Both the position numbers and the translations under genes were made by a program. From positions 55,687 through 119,686 of the forward strand of contig JAWKLX010000025.1 in assembly GCA_041392505.1 (NCBI GenBank): DNA of 64,000 nucleotides, written 5' to 3'. Of the stretch, positions 28,013 through 36,192 are shown piece after piece. A model generated the notes under the pieces. That model searched no databases. It was not told where the DNA came from and saw only the letters and a program-made list of their open reading frames with translations. Position 1 is the first letter of the stretch. Each line of letters opens with the position of its first letter. Origin of the DNA: UBA6168 sp041392505 (lineage in GTDB: Bacteria; Bacteroidota; Bacteroidia; Chitinophagales; Saprospiraceae).

Positions 28013-29155
28013 TTAAAATTTCAATTTCGCTACTACTTCCTGCAAACTTTCAATTCCGTGAAATGGCAATAATGCATCCACATAAGGCAGGGCGGCCTTC
28101 ATTCCTTGCACTTCAGGTTTCCATTCCGCACTTCCGGCTAATGGGTTGAGCCACAATACTTTTAAAGATCGGCGGTGGATATTTTTCATGTTGTCACTGA
28201 TTAATTGCGCATCCCCTGTATCCCATCCATCACTTAAAATAATAGTTAAGGTTTTTGAGGTGACGTATTTATGAGCATATTTATTATTAAATTCCGATAG
28301 CGACAAACCTATTTTTGTGCCACCCGACCAATTATTTACTTTTTCAATTATTTGCTTTAATGAATGATCCAAATTGCGGCTATTCAATTCTTCCGAAACG
28401 GGGTGCAATGAAGTACTGAAAACAAATGTTTTCACTTTTGGAAAAAGATTTTGGAAGGCATACATAAATTGAATAAAAAAGCGGCTATATAATTCCATCG
28501 AGCGGCTGACGTCGCAAAGCAGCACAACTTTTAAATTCTCTTTTTTCTTTTTACGATAAATTAATTCAACCAATTCCCCAGCTCGGATAATATTTTGCCG
28601 CATCGTTTTTTTCAAATCTAATTGTGCTTTTTTAGGGGTGCTTTTATATCTGCGGCTACGGCGGTTCGCAATTTTCCTGACCAATTTTTTCACTAAATAA
28701 AGAACCTCCCGCAATTCTTTTTCATCGAATGCGGGGTAAGTCGTTTGGCCAAAAACATCAATCGTAGAAAAGGTAGCTGTTTCGGTAGTTTCATTTTCCT
28801 GATTGCCGTACAGCCAGTTTTTTATGGATTGAAGACTGGGCGGTTTTTGCGTGGGGGCAGTAGTCGGTTTTTCTTTTTCTTCTTCCTCTTCTTTGGTCTT
28901 GCTATCCACCGCCCGGTCGAGTTCTCGCCAGTATTTTTTGTACAGTTCAGGAAATATTTTTAATTGCTGTGGGCTGCGACAGAGCGCCGTTTGGAGACAA
29001 AGCTGCATGTCGGCGGGGTCACTATATGGGGCTATTATTTCCATCGCCGTGAGGGCATCCTGTTCTTCCAATGGGCCAATATTAAACCCGTTCTCCCGCA
29101 GGAAGCGGCAAAAAGCGACAATATTCGCAGTGAGGGATGTTTGGCGTTGGATCAT
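28013..29155 (-). CDS. CoxE-like VWA-domain protein
   Basis: This 380-residue cytoplasmic protein carries a von Willebrand A domain with the MIDAS motif DVSRSM (VVLLCDVSRSMELYSRFF), then WSGGTKIG and LTIILSDGWDTGD. A Glu/Lys-rich linker and RRSRRYKSTPKKAQLDLKKT precede it. This is the CoxE/YeaD-type arrangement, commonly encoded with a MoxR ATPase and with carbon monoxide or xanthine dehydrogenase genes, where it helps install the molybdenum centre. The adjacent moaD and moaE fit that role. No moxR or hydroxylase gene is in the window. It is convergent with moaE. Confidence 0.85.
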   Translation of the reverse strand: MIQRQTSLTANIVAFCRFLRENGFNIGPLEEQDALTAMEIIAPYSDPADMQLCLQTALCRSPQQLKIFPELYKKYWRELDRAVDSKTKEEEEEKEKPTTAPTQKPPSLQSIKNWLYGNQENETTETATFSTIDVFGQTTYPAFDEKELREVLYLVKKLVRKIANRRSRRYKSTPKKAQLDLKKTMRQNIIRAGELVELIYRKKKKENLKVVLLCDVSRSMELYSRFFIQFMYAFQNLFPKVKTFVFSTSLHPVSEELNSRNLDHSLKQIIEKVNNWSGGTKIGLSLSEFNNKYAHKYVTSKTLTIILSDGWDTGDAQLISDNMKNIHRRSLKVLWLNPLAGSAEWKPEVQGMKAALPYVDALLPFHGIESLQEVVAKLKF

Positions 29156-29171
29156 ATAAAATTAATCGGGG

Positions 29172-29179
29172 CAAATTTA
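29172..29179 (-). promoter_or_regulatory. TAnnTTTG promoter box of the VWA gene
   Basis: Reading the minus strand gives TAAATTTG, 17 bases before the VWA gene's ATG. It implies a start site about 10 bases before the coding sequence. No clear -33 TTG was found. Confidence 0.45.
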
Positions 29180-29236
29180 ACAAACGAAAACCCGTATTTT
29201 AATTTGTAATTAAAATTTAAAAAACGCTTGAATTAT

Positions 29237-29244
29237 TACATTTG
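29237..29244 (+). promoter_or_regulatory. TAnnTTTG promoter box of gluconokinase
   Basis: TACATTTG lies only 7 bases before ATG 29251, so the mRNA is probably leaderless or nearly so. The TTG at 29242 that could also open the frame lies inside this box and is unlikely to be the start. Confidence 0.5.
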
Positions 29245-29250
29245 CCGCCT

Positions 29251-29745
29251 ATGTCAAATCCTATTCTTTATATCATGGGCGTTTCCGGCTCAGGCAAAAC
29301 CACCATCGGGAAAATGCTGTCCGAAAAAACAGGTATTCCTTTTTTCGATGGCGATGATTTTCACCCTGCGGAAAATATCCAAAAAATGGCTTCTGGCCAA
29401 CCTCTTGACGACGAAGATCGACAAGGGTGGCTATTAGCTTTGAATAATTTGGCAAAAAAAGAAAAGGGTGAAAGAGGGGCTATTATCGCTTGCTCTGCCT
29501 TGAAAGAAAAGTACCGGGAAATATTAAAAAAAGGATTAGGGGCTAATTGTTTTATTATTTTTTTAAATGGCACTTTTGCGACGATCGAAAACAGATTACA
29601 ACAAAGAGGAGGGCATTTTATGCCGACACAATTATTGCAATCGCAATTTGACGCGTTGCAACCACCAGAAGACGCTTTTGTTTTTGACATAATAAATGAA
29701 CCCGCAGCAATTGTGGATGCTATTTTATTAAAACTAACCATGTAA
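29251..29745 (+). CDS. Gluconokinase
   Basis: This enzyme phosphorylates gluconate to 6-phosphogluconate. The 164 residues from ATG 29251 include the P-loop GVSGSGKTTIGKML, FFDGDDFHP, ACSALKEKYREIL and RQ-type lid residues near LQQRGGHFMP, plus SQFDALQPPEDA. This is the small GntK/IdnK-type kinase. The next gene, 20 bases downstream, oxidises its product, so the two form a short gluconate-to-pentose-phosphate route. Confidence 0.92.
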   Translation: MSNPILYIMGVSGSGKTTIGKMLSEKTGIPFFDGDDFHPAENIQKMASGQPLDDEDRQGWLLALNNLAKKEKGERGAIIACSALKEKYREILKKGLGANCFIIFLNGTFATIENRLQQRGGHFMPTQLLQSQFDALQPPEDAFVFDIINEPAAIVDAILLKLTM

Positions 29746-29765
29746 CTTTTTATTTTTCATCAACT

Positions 29766-31175
29766 ATGCAAACAAAATTCGGCATCATCGGCCTCGGCGT
29801 TATGGGCAAAAGCCTCGCCCGCAATATGGCCAGCAAAGGCATTCAGCTTTCCCTTTACAACCGTTTTGAAAAAGGGGTAGAAGAACAGGTCGCTCAACGA
29901 TTTATTGCAGACTTTCCAGAATTGTCCTCCGCAAAAGGATTTGAAGATTTAGCAGATTTTGTGCAGTCGTTGGAACGGCCACGAAAAATGTTGTTGATGG
30001 TAAAAGCCGGAGCAGTCATCGACAGTATTTTGGAAAAAATATTACCAAATTTATCGGAGGGGGATATCATTATTGATGGTGGCAATTCACATTATCATGA
30101 TACGGAAAAAAGAATTAAATATTTAGCCGAAAAAAATATCCATTTTATTGGCTGCGGTGTTTCTGGCGGGGAAGAAGGCGCATTAAAAGGCCCGTCGATC
30201 ATGCCGGGCGGCAGCAAAGAAGCGTACCAATTTATTGCCCCTTATTTAGAAAAAATTGCGGCGAAAGATAAATATGACACGCCTTGTTGCACCTTTATTG
30301 GAACTGGTGGCAGCGGGCATTTTGTCAAAATGGTGCACAATGGAATTGAATATGCGGAGATGCAATTATTGGCCGAGCTTTATTTTATTTTAAGGCACGG
30401 GAAAAATAAAACGCCCAACGAAATCGCCGATATTTTTTCATCTTGGCAAGGCACGCATTTGGATGGCTATTTATTAGAAATTACCGTTCATATTTTAAGG
30501 AAAAAAGAAAACGGCGACTGGCTGATTGACAAAATATTAGACCAAGCAGGCAATAAAGGAACGGGTAGCTGGACGACCATTGCCGCTGCGGAATTAGGTG
30601 TGCCGATCACCATGATAACAGCGGCATTATTTGCGAGATATATTTCAGCATTTAAAAAAGAAAGGGTTCAGGCGGATCAATTATTTCAATTAAACCATTT
30701 TAATAAAAATATTGACTTAAATATTGAACAATTAAAAAACGCTTATTACCTCGCCAGAATTACGAATCACCACCAGGGCATCCATTTAATCAGCACTGCC
30801 GCCGAAACTTATAAATGGGATTTGCACTTTCCCGAAATCGCCCGAATTTGGACCAATGGCTGCATTATCCGCTCCGTTTTAATGGAAGAATTAATGACGA
30901 TATTGCAAAAGACTGATCGCTTAATTATCCATCCTTATTTTATTGATTTTATAAAAAAACACCGGGAAGATTTATCCACTACAGTTGGACAAAGTGTAGC
31001 GGCGGGTTTGGACATTCCCTGTTTTTCAGCAGCCATTAATTTTATTAATGGATATACCAATGCACTGTCGTCCGCCAACATCATTCAGGCGCAGCGGGAT
31101 TATTTCGGGGCGCATACTTATAAAAGGAATGACGACCCACTCCTGAAATCAGTGCATACTGATTGGAGCAGTTGA
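29766..31175 (+). CDS. gnd: 6-phosphogluconate dehydrogenase (decarboxylating)
   Basis: Gnd oxidises 6-phosphogluconate to ribulose 5-phosphate with NADP. The 469 residues show GLGVMGKSLARNMASKG (cofactor site), IIDGGNSHYHDT, the substrate loop GCGVSGGEEGALKGPSIMPGG, FVKMVHNGIEYAEMQ with the catalytic lysine, and NKGTGSWT. The length is normal. It lies in one transcription unit with gluconokinase. Confidence 0.95.
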   Translation: MQTKFGIIGLGVMGKSLARNMASKGIQLSLYNRFEKGVEEQVAQRFIADFPELSSAKGFEDLADFVQSLERPRKMLLMVKAGAVIDSILEKILPNLSEGDIIIDGGNSHYHDTEKRIKYLAEKNIHFIGCGVSGGEEGALKGPSIMPGGSKEAYQFIAPYLEKIAAKDKYDTPCCTFIGTGGSGHFVKMVHNGIEYAEMQLLAELYFILRHGKNKTPNEIADIFSSWQGTHLDGYLLEITVHILRKKENGDWLIDKILDQAGNKGTGSWTTIAAAELGVPITMITAALFARYISAFKKERVQADQLFQLNHFNKNIDLNIEQLKNAYYLARITNHHQGIHLISTAAETYKWDLHFPEIARIWTNGCIIRSVLMEELMTILQKTDRLIIHPYFIDFIKKHREDLSTTVGQSVAAGLDIPCFSAAINFINGYTNALSSANIIQAQRDYFGAHTYKRNDDPLLKSVHTDWSS

Positions 31176-31194
31176 TTTTGCCCCTTTTAAAATC

Positions 31195-32799
31195 TCAAAC
31201 TTGCAAATCCCCCTTAAAACAATCTGCCCTAGCTTCTGCGATCACCCCTTTCCATTCATCGGGCGTAGTGGATTCTTGCAATAGGCAACCAGGTGCGAGG
31301 TACGGGTAGACCTGATCGTACCGCCTGATCTCATTCATGGTAACACGCCGATACACATCTGTGCGGTTGATATCATTGGGATGATCGATGCCAGAAGCCG
31401 CCAATAATTCAACAAAAGCCTCAACTGTGCTGCGGTGGAAATTGGCAACCCGCTCTTTTTTATCACTGACCACCAAGCCTTTTACCAATTCCGGTTTTTG
31501 TGTGGCCACGCCCGTTGGGCAGGTATTTTGATTGCATTCAAGTGCTTGGATGCAGCCCAAAGCCAGCATCATAGCCCGGGCAGAATAACAGACATCTGCC
31601 CCAATGGCAATTGCCCTAAACAGATGGAATCCTGTCACGATTTTCCCAGATGCAATGATCTTGATGTCTTTTTTCAAGCCATACCCGACCAAGGCATCAT
31701 AAACAAAAGCCAAACCGTCCCGAAATGGCATGCCAACTGAATCGGAAAACTCCATAGGGGCAGCGCCAGTACCGCCCTCCCCACCGTCAACCGATATAAA
31801 ATCAGGCTTGATTCCTGTTTCTACCATTGCTTTGCAGATGCCAAGAAATTCACTTTTTCGGCCGATACAAAGTTTAAACCCAATAGGTTTGCCACCTGAA
31901 AGTTCCCGCATTTGTTGGATTAACTGTAGCAACCCGATAGGAGTGGTAAACGCTTTGTGATATGGAGGAGAATTGACGGTAGTCCCTTGATCAACGCCGC
32001 GGATGGCCGCTATTTCAGCAGTGTTCTTTTGCGCTGGCAAAATACCTCCATGCCCGGGCTTGGCACCTTGCGACAATTTCAACTCAATCATTTTGACGGA
32101 AGGCTGCGCAGCTTGTTTGGCAAATGCCTCCGGCGAAAAATCCCCATCCTTGGTACGGCTTCCAAAATAGCCAGTTCCAACTTGATAGATTAAATCACCA
32201 CCAAATTGCAAGTGGTAAGGGCTGATACCTCCCTCTCCCGTATTGTGGGCAAACCCGCCAATTTTAGCGCCTCCATTCAACGCCAAGATGGCTGCCTTGC
32301 TCAACGAACCAAAACTCATGGCCGATACATTCAGTACACTGCAACTGTACGGCTGTTGGCACTCAGGTCCACCAATGGTGATGCGGGGATTATGATCGAG
32401 TGCGTGCGCATCCAGCGCAGCGATAGAATGGTTCAGCCACTCGTACCCTTCGCCATAGACATCCAGTTGTGTACCGAACGGGGTGGTATCCAGTTGCTTC
32501 TTGGCCCTTTGGTAAACGACCGTCCGAGAAAGGCGGTTGAGTGGTGTGCCATCGGTATCCGATTCAATAAAATATTGGTAAATTTTAGGTCGCAAGTTTT
32601 CCATGATGTACCGGCCTCTGCCCAGCACCGGAAAGTTGCGCATAATGGCATGTTTCGTCTGCATCATTTCATAAACCCCTAACAGTATAATCGGCAACAA
32701 AACCACCAATGACCACAAAATAGGTGGCCATAAAAAAATGTAAACCAAGGTGACAACCAGAATGGAGAGGATAGAAAAGACAATAAATTCGTTTCGCAT
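31195..32799 (-). CDS. Glutamate-synthase-related FMN/Fe-S protein
   Basis: This 534-residue protein has one or two N-terminal membrane segments (about 5-45), then the FMN-binding barrel of the glutamate synthase large subunit: ISPYHLQFGGDLIYQVGTG, KPGHGGILPAQKNT, ISVDGGEGGTGAAP and the cluster motif CIQALECNQNTCPTGVA (C-x5-C-x4-C). It lacks the amidotransferase domain, so it is not a full GOGAT. This family is common in Bacteroidota with unclear electron donor and substrate. It is convergent with gnd, only 19 bases apart. Confidence 0.88.
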   Translation of the reverse strand: MRNEFIVFSILSILVVTLVYIFLWPPILWSLVVLLPIILLGVYEMMQTKHAIMRNFPVLGRGRYIMENLRPKIYQYFIESDTDGTPLNRLSRTVVYQRAKKQLDTTPFGTQLDVYGEGYEWLNHSIAALDAHALDHNPRITIGGPECQQPYSCSVLNVSAMSFGSLSKAAILALNGGAKIGGFAHNTGEGGISPYHLQFGGDLIYQVGTGYFGSRTKDGDFSPEAFAKQAAQPSVKMIELKLSQGAKPGHGGILPAQKNTAEIAAIRGVDQGTTVNSPPYHKAFTTPIGLLQLIQQMRELSGGKPIGFKLCIGRKSEFLGICKAMVETGIKPDFISVDGGEGGTGAAPMEFSDSVGMPFRDGLAFVYDALVGYGLKKDIKIIASGKIVTGFHLFRAIAIGADVCYSARAMMLALGCIQALECNQNTCPTGVATQKPELVKGLVVSDKKERVANFHRSTVEAFVELLAASGIDHPNDINRTDVYRRVTMNEIRRYDQVYPYLAPGCLLQESTTPDEWKGVIAEARADCFKGDLQV

Positions 32800-32868
32800 A
32801 GAAGTTATTTTTTCGCAGTAATGGGGCGAATTTTAGTTGGTACCAACAAATTTGGAAAACGAGGTACA

Positions 32869-32966
32869 ATTTGAACCCGATTAACACAGGTTGAACAGAT
32901 TGACACAAAATTGTTCAACATTGATCCGTGAAAATCAGCAAAATCCTCGTCATCCGTGTTCCAAAT
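32869..32966 (+). repeat. Palindromic repeat, copy 3
   Basis: This imperfect inverted repeat of about 98 bases has ends ATTTGAACCCGATTAACAC and GTCATCCGTGTTCCAAAT. It shares the GATCCGTGAAAATCAGC wording with the copy at 23708. It contains no gene. Confidence 0.55.
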
Positions 32967-33016
32967 GTTATAAAATATGGATTATTGGGAAAACCTGTGA
33001 TTGTCAAAGTACCGAC

Positions 33017-33048
33017 TTGCATCTCATTTATAAATAACCATATATTTG
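33017..33048 (+). promoter_or_regulatory. Promoter of the poly-Cys leader
   Basis: TATATTTG (33041-33048) is a perfect TAnnTTTG box, with TTG at 33017-33019 as the -33 element 21 bases upstream. The leader ATG lies 8 bases after the box, so the transcript starts at or just before it. Confidence 0.65.
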
Positions 33049-33055
33049 CCGCTCA

Positions 33056-33133
33056 ATGATCAAAATAGATAAACATATCGCTACTTGTTGCTGTTGTTGC
33101 ACTGTTCCTTATCGGAAAGGCAAGCTGCTTTAG
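33056..33133 (+). CDS. Poly-cysteine leader peptide
   Basis: This 25-codon ORF reads MIKIDKHIAT, then five Cys codons in a row (TGT TGC TGT TGT TGC, 33086-33100), then TVPYRKGKLL and TAG. It has its own promoter and is followed by a terminator and, 116 bases after its stop, by a peroxiredoxin gene. Its layout copies that of the Ile/Val leader in this window: sensing codons first, then a pairing segment inside the ORF. Cys-rich leader ORFs that control sulfur genes are known in actinobacteria; here the target would be a peroxidase. Role inferred. Confidence 0.82.
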   Translation: MIKIDKHIATCCCCCTVPYRKGKLL

Positions 33134-33200
33134 GTAGTTATGTATTATTTTTTTGATAAAGCAAAAAAGCCTTTCCACTTCGGAAAGGCTTTTTTGTTTT
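33114..33200 (+). promoter_or_regulatory. Cysteine-responsive attenuator
   Basis: The terminator is a perfect 14-bp stem (33163-33176 with 33182-33195, GCCTTTCC and GGAAAGGC) with an ACTTC loop and T-run. The leader ORF contains an exact copy of the 3' arm, GGAAAGGC, at 33114-33121. It can therefore pair perfectly with GCCTTTCC at 33169-33176 and block the terminator. A ribosome stalled on the Cys codons (33086-33100) leaves that segment free, giving read-through into the peroxiredoxin. A ribosome that reaches the stop at 33133 masks it, giving termination. Sequences seen; mechanism inferred. Confidence 0.8.
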
Positions 33201-33249
33201 ACACCAAATCGTCACCACTTAATTTTTAAACCTTATAAATTTATACCAC

Positions 33250-33879
33250 ATGGCAATCAGATTAGGGGACGTAGCTCCCGACTTTACCGCACAAACCACA
33301 GAGGGAACAATCAACTTTCACGAATGGCTCGGCGACAGCTGGGGACTTTTGTTCTCTCACCCAGCCGATTTCACACCAGTCTGCACCACAGAATTGGGCC
33401 GTACGGCAGCCTTGAAAGGCGAATTTGAAAAACGAAACGTCAAAGCAATGGCCGTCTCCATTGACCCACTGGATTCGCATTTCGAATGGATCAAAGATAT
33501 TGAGGAAACCCAAAACGTGACCATGAACTTCCCTATCGTCGCCGACGAGGACCGCAACGTGGCTACTCTCTACGACATGATCCACCCGAACCAGACCGAC
33601 AAGGTAACCGTCCGGACGGTGTTCATCATTGGCCCAGATAAAAAGGTGAAGCTGACCCTGACTTACCCCCCCTCTACTGGCCGCAACTTCTTAGAAATCC
33701 TAAGGGTTATTGACAGCTTGCAATTGACTGCTTATCAAAGTGTTGCAACGCCTGCCGACTGGAAGCAGGGAGAAGATGTCGTTGTTTCACCTTCTATAGC
33801 CACGGAGGACATTCCTGCTAAATTTCCAAAGGGGCACACAGTTATCAAGCCATATTTGCGGATCACGCCGCAGCCTTGA
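33250..33879 (+). CDS. 1-Cys peroxiredoxin (Prx6 type)
   Basis: This thiol peroxidase reduces hydrogen peroxide or organic peroxides. The 209 residues contain the peroxidatic motif PADFTPVCTTELGR with Cys45, the only cysteine in the protein, which together with length and VRTVFIIGPDKKVK and TYPPSTGRN marks the Prx6-like 1-Cys class. No signal peptide, so cytoplasmic. It is the only gene after the poly-Cys leader attenuator, so its expression is probably raised when Cys-tRNA is scarce. The reductant is not encoded nearby. Confidence 0.93.
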   Translation: MAIRLGDVAPDFTAQTTEGTINFHEWLGDSWGLLFSHPADFTPVCTTELGRTAALKGEFEKRNVKAMAVSIDPLDSHFEWIKDIEETQNVTMNFPIVADEDRNVATLYDMIHPNQTDKVTVRTVFIIGPDKKVKLTLTYPPSTGRNFLEILRVIDSLQLTAYQSVATPADWKQGEDVVVSPSIATEDIPAKFPKGHTVIKPYLRITPQP

Positions 33880-33897
33880 CAAAATGAACATTTAGGT

Positions 33898-33935
33898 TAT
33901 TGGGGGGTTAAAGTTTCAAATAAATCCCCCCAATA
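33898..33935 (+). terminator. Possible terminator after peroxiredoxin
   Basis: TATTGGGGGG (33898-33907) pairs with CCCCCCAATA (33926-33935) around an AT-rich loop. The 3' side is not T-rich, so the call is weak. Confidence 0.4.
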
Positions 33936-34075
33936 GCCAATGCTTAAATACTTGAATCCACGGCTTTTAGCAAGCTTAAGACCATTTTTAAATACTTTCT
34001 TTTCTGATAATACCTTTCAGTTTTTTACTTTTATCCCTTTAAAAAAAACTATTCAATCACTTAAAAATTTATGTT

Positions 34076-35878
34076 ATGCTAAAACAACTACTTGTTACCT
34101 TTTTATGCTGCACTTTCTTCGCTCTGGCTACTATTTCTGCTCAGAGAACTGAAGTTCTTGTAAACTCACCTGCGATAATAGATGGACCAAAGGACTTTTC
34201 AATGACCACAGGAGACTGGGGACAAACCCCTGACCCTTCTACTGGTGTTTGGACTGCTGATGCTGTTCTTGGCAATGATGGTGTTGATCCCAATTCTGAT
34301 GGATGCACCGCCTTGATGAATACTGCCGAAATGGATGGTAAAATTGCCCTCATCGACCGGGGTGCCTGCAACTTTAGTATCAAAGCCTACAATGCCCAGC
34401 TTGCTGGCGCCATTGCTTGTATTATCATCAACAACGCTGGTGACGGTTTGGTCAATATGGCTCCCGGCACCAACGCCGCTGATGTGACTATTCCTGTGGT
34501 ATTTATCGGTCAATCTGATGGCGAAGCCATTAAGGCTGAGTTGGCCAATGGCCCAGTCAACATTACGATCGGAGCCCTTAGCTTTTCCAATGACATCGGC
34601 GCTGGAAGGACTGACCTTATCCGCAATCCAAATGGCGTTACTCCTGCTGCTCAGGCTGAAGCTGGAGCTACCAGCTTATTGCCTGGTGCCCGCATCACTA
34701 ACTACGGGGAAAACAATGCCTACAATATTGCTTTGAGCGCAACTGTAAGCCATACACCATTTGGTGGTGGAGCATCTACCAATGTGCATTCTGACGCCCT
34801 AACTTTTGACTCTTTGGAAGCTGATTCAATTATTGTCGTTGCTATGGACAATGAATACACTCCTGATGCAGGCGCAGGTATTTACACTGTTGAATACCAA
34901 ATTACCTCCGACAGCACGGATAATTTCGATTTCGACAACGATCCTTCTTTCGACTACTATTTGAGTGAAAACGTGTACACTAAAGCTGGTTGGGACCTGG
35001 CCAATAACCGCCCAGGACAAACCATTGCTACTACTATTTCTGGTGGAGGAGCCATCGAAATATTAGCAGGCTACGAAGTACCACTTGGGGTTGGCATGAG
35101 GCTCGACTCGGTTAGGTGCTATGTTTCCGCAGATGCAGCCACTGGCCAAACCATCGGCAGCGAAATGGGCAACATCATTGCTTTCGTATATGATTGGATT
35201 GATGCCAATGCAGATGGAAACGTTACCAACGACGAAATCATAACTGTTGCAATCGGTACCATAGAATCAGTTGCTGATGAAAATGCCACTGCTGCATGGA
35301 TTACCATTCCACTCCAAGATGCCGATAGTTCTGATCCTGGCTATATCATCCCAGAAGATAACAAGACTTACTTCGTGGGTATCCGTTATACTGGAGCGAA
35401 TTTATTGAGCCTTGGTTACGACGGCAATTACAATCAGGATGTGTATTTTAATTTTATCGCACCTACGATTGCCGACATCCCTTATTTCTTGATCAATACT
35501 TGGAATAACTTTGTGCCTGACTTTGAAGCATGGAGTTTCTTCACAGATTTTTATGCTTCTACTTCTACTGCGCTATACATCAATCCAATTGAAAACAGCG
35601 TGGGCGAAATCAATCCAGAAATTGGCAACTTCGAGATGTTCCCGAACCCAACCAGCAACCAGTTGAACGTGGAAACCAATTTTGCCAAAAACTACGACAG
35701 TGTAGATTACACGATTGTTGACAATAACGGAAAAATCGTTTCTACACTCACCAGAAACATTAACGGAACTGTTGATAACACTACTTTAAATGTTTCTGAA
35801 TTGCCTGCTGGTCAGTATTTCTTACATGTTAAAACGACAGAAGGCGGTATCAGCAAAGCGTTTACGGTACAGCGTTAA
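34076..35878 (+). CDS. Secreted PA-domain protein with T9SS sorting domain
   Basis: This 600-residue protein starts with a signal peptide (LLVTFLCCTFFALATISAQ). A protease-associated (PA) domain follows at about 75-165 (KIALIDRGACNFSIKAYNAQ, ACIIINNAGDG, IPVVFIGQSDGEAIK). The middle has beta-rich segments; the end (about 520-600) is a T9SS type A sorting domain (FEMFPNPTSNQLNVE, LPAGQYFLHVKTTEGG, KAFTVQR). PA domains usually sit in secreted peptidases, but no catalytic motif is seen here, so a binding or adhesive role is as likely. It is sent outside by the type IX system. Confidence 0.87.
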   Translation: MLKQLLVTFLCCTFFALATISAQRTEVLVNSPAIIDGPKDFSMTTGDWGQTPDPSTGVWTADAVLGNDGVDPNSDGCTALMNTAEMDGKIALIDRGACNFSIKAYNAQLAGAIACIIINNAGDGLVNMAPGTNAADVTIPVVFIGQSDGEAIKAELANGPVNITIGALSFSNDIGAGRTDLIRNPNGVTPAAQAEAGATSLLPGARITNYGENNAYNIALSATVSHTPFGGGASTNVHSDALTFDSLEADSIIVVAMDNEYTPDAGAGIYTVEYQITSDSTDNFDFDNDPSFDYYLSENVYTKAGWDLANNRPGQTIATTISGGGAIEILAGYEVPLGVGMRLDSVRCYVSADAATGQTIGSEMGNIIAFVYDWIDANADGNVTNDEIITVAIGTIESVADENATAAWITIPLQDADSSDPGYIIPEDNKTYFVGIRYTGANLLSLGYDGNYNQDVYFNFIAPTIADIPYFLINTWNNFVPDFEAWSFFTDFYASTSTALYINPIENSVGEINPEIGNFEMFPNPTSNQLNVETNFAKNYDSVDYTIVDNNGKIVSTLTRNINGTVDNTTLNVSELPAGQYFLHVKTTEGGISKAFTVQR

Positions 35879-35917
35879 AAGAATTTATTTTGGTATTTTC
35901 TTTTTAAAGATTTACGG

Positions 35918-35954
35918 AATCCCACTGGTGTAATTGCCAGTGGGATTTTTTTTT
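35918..35954 (+). terminator. Rho-independent terminator
   Basis: AATCCCACTGG pairs with CCAGTGGGATT around an 8-base loop, followed by a run of T. The same stem wording is used after the next gene at 38381. Confidence 0.85.
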
Positions 35955-36192
35955 ATCCTGATCTTTAATTGTCACAGGAACTTGATAATAAATGACCGAA
36001 CTATAGATTATACATTTTAAAAAAATAATTAATCAAAAAAAATAATTATTTTGATGCCTCCCAAAAACACTGAATTTACCAAGGTGTAGCTGTTCTGATA
36101 AAAAACAAAATAGAATTTCGCCTCTAAGTGCCAAATTATTTATCCCTTTCCTCACGGAGTCTTTTCACTAATTCATCATAAAAATTTCGATT
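35955..36192. other. AT-rich gene-free spacer
   Basis: No gene or clear promoter box was seen between the terminator and the next T9SS cargo gene. Confidence 0.4.
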
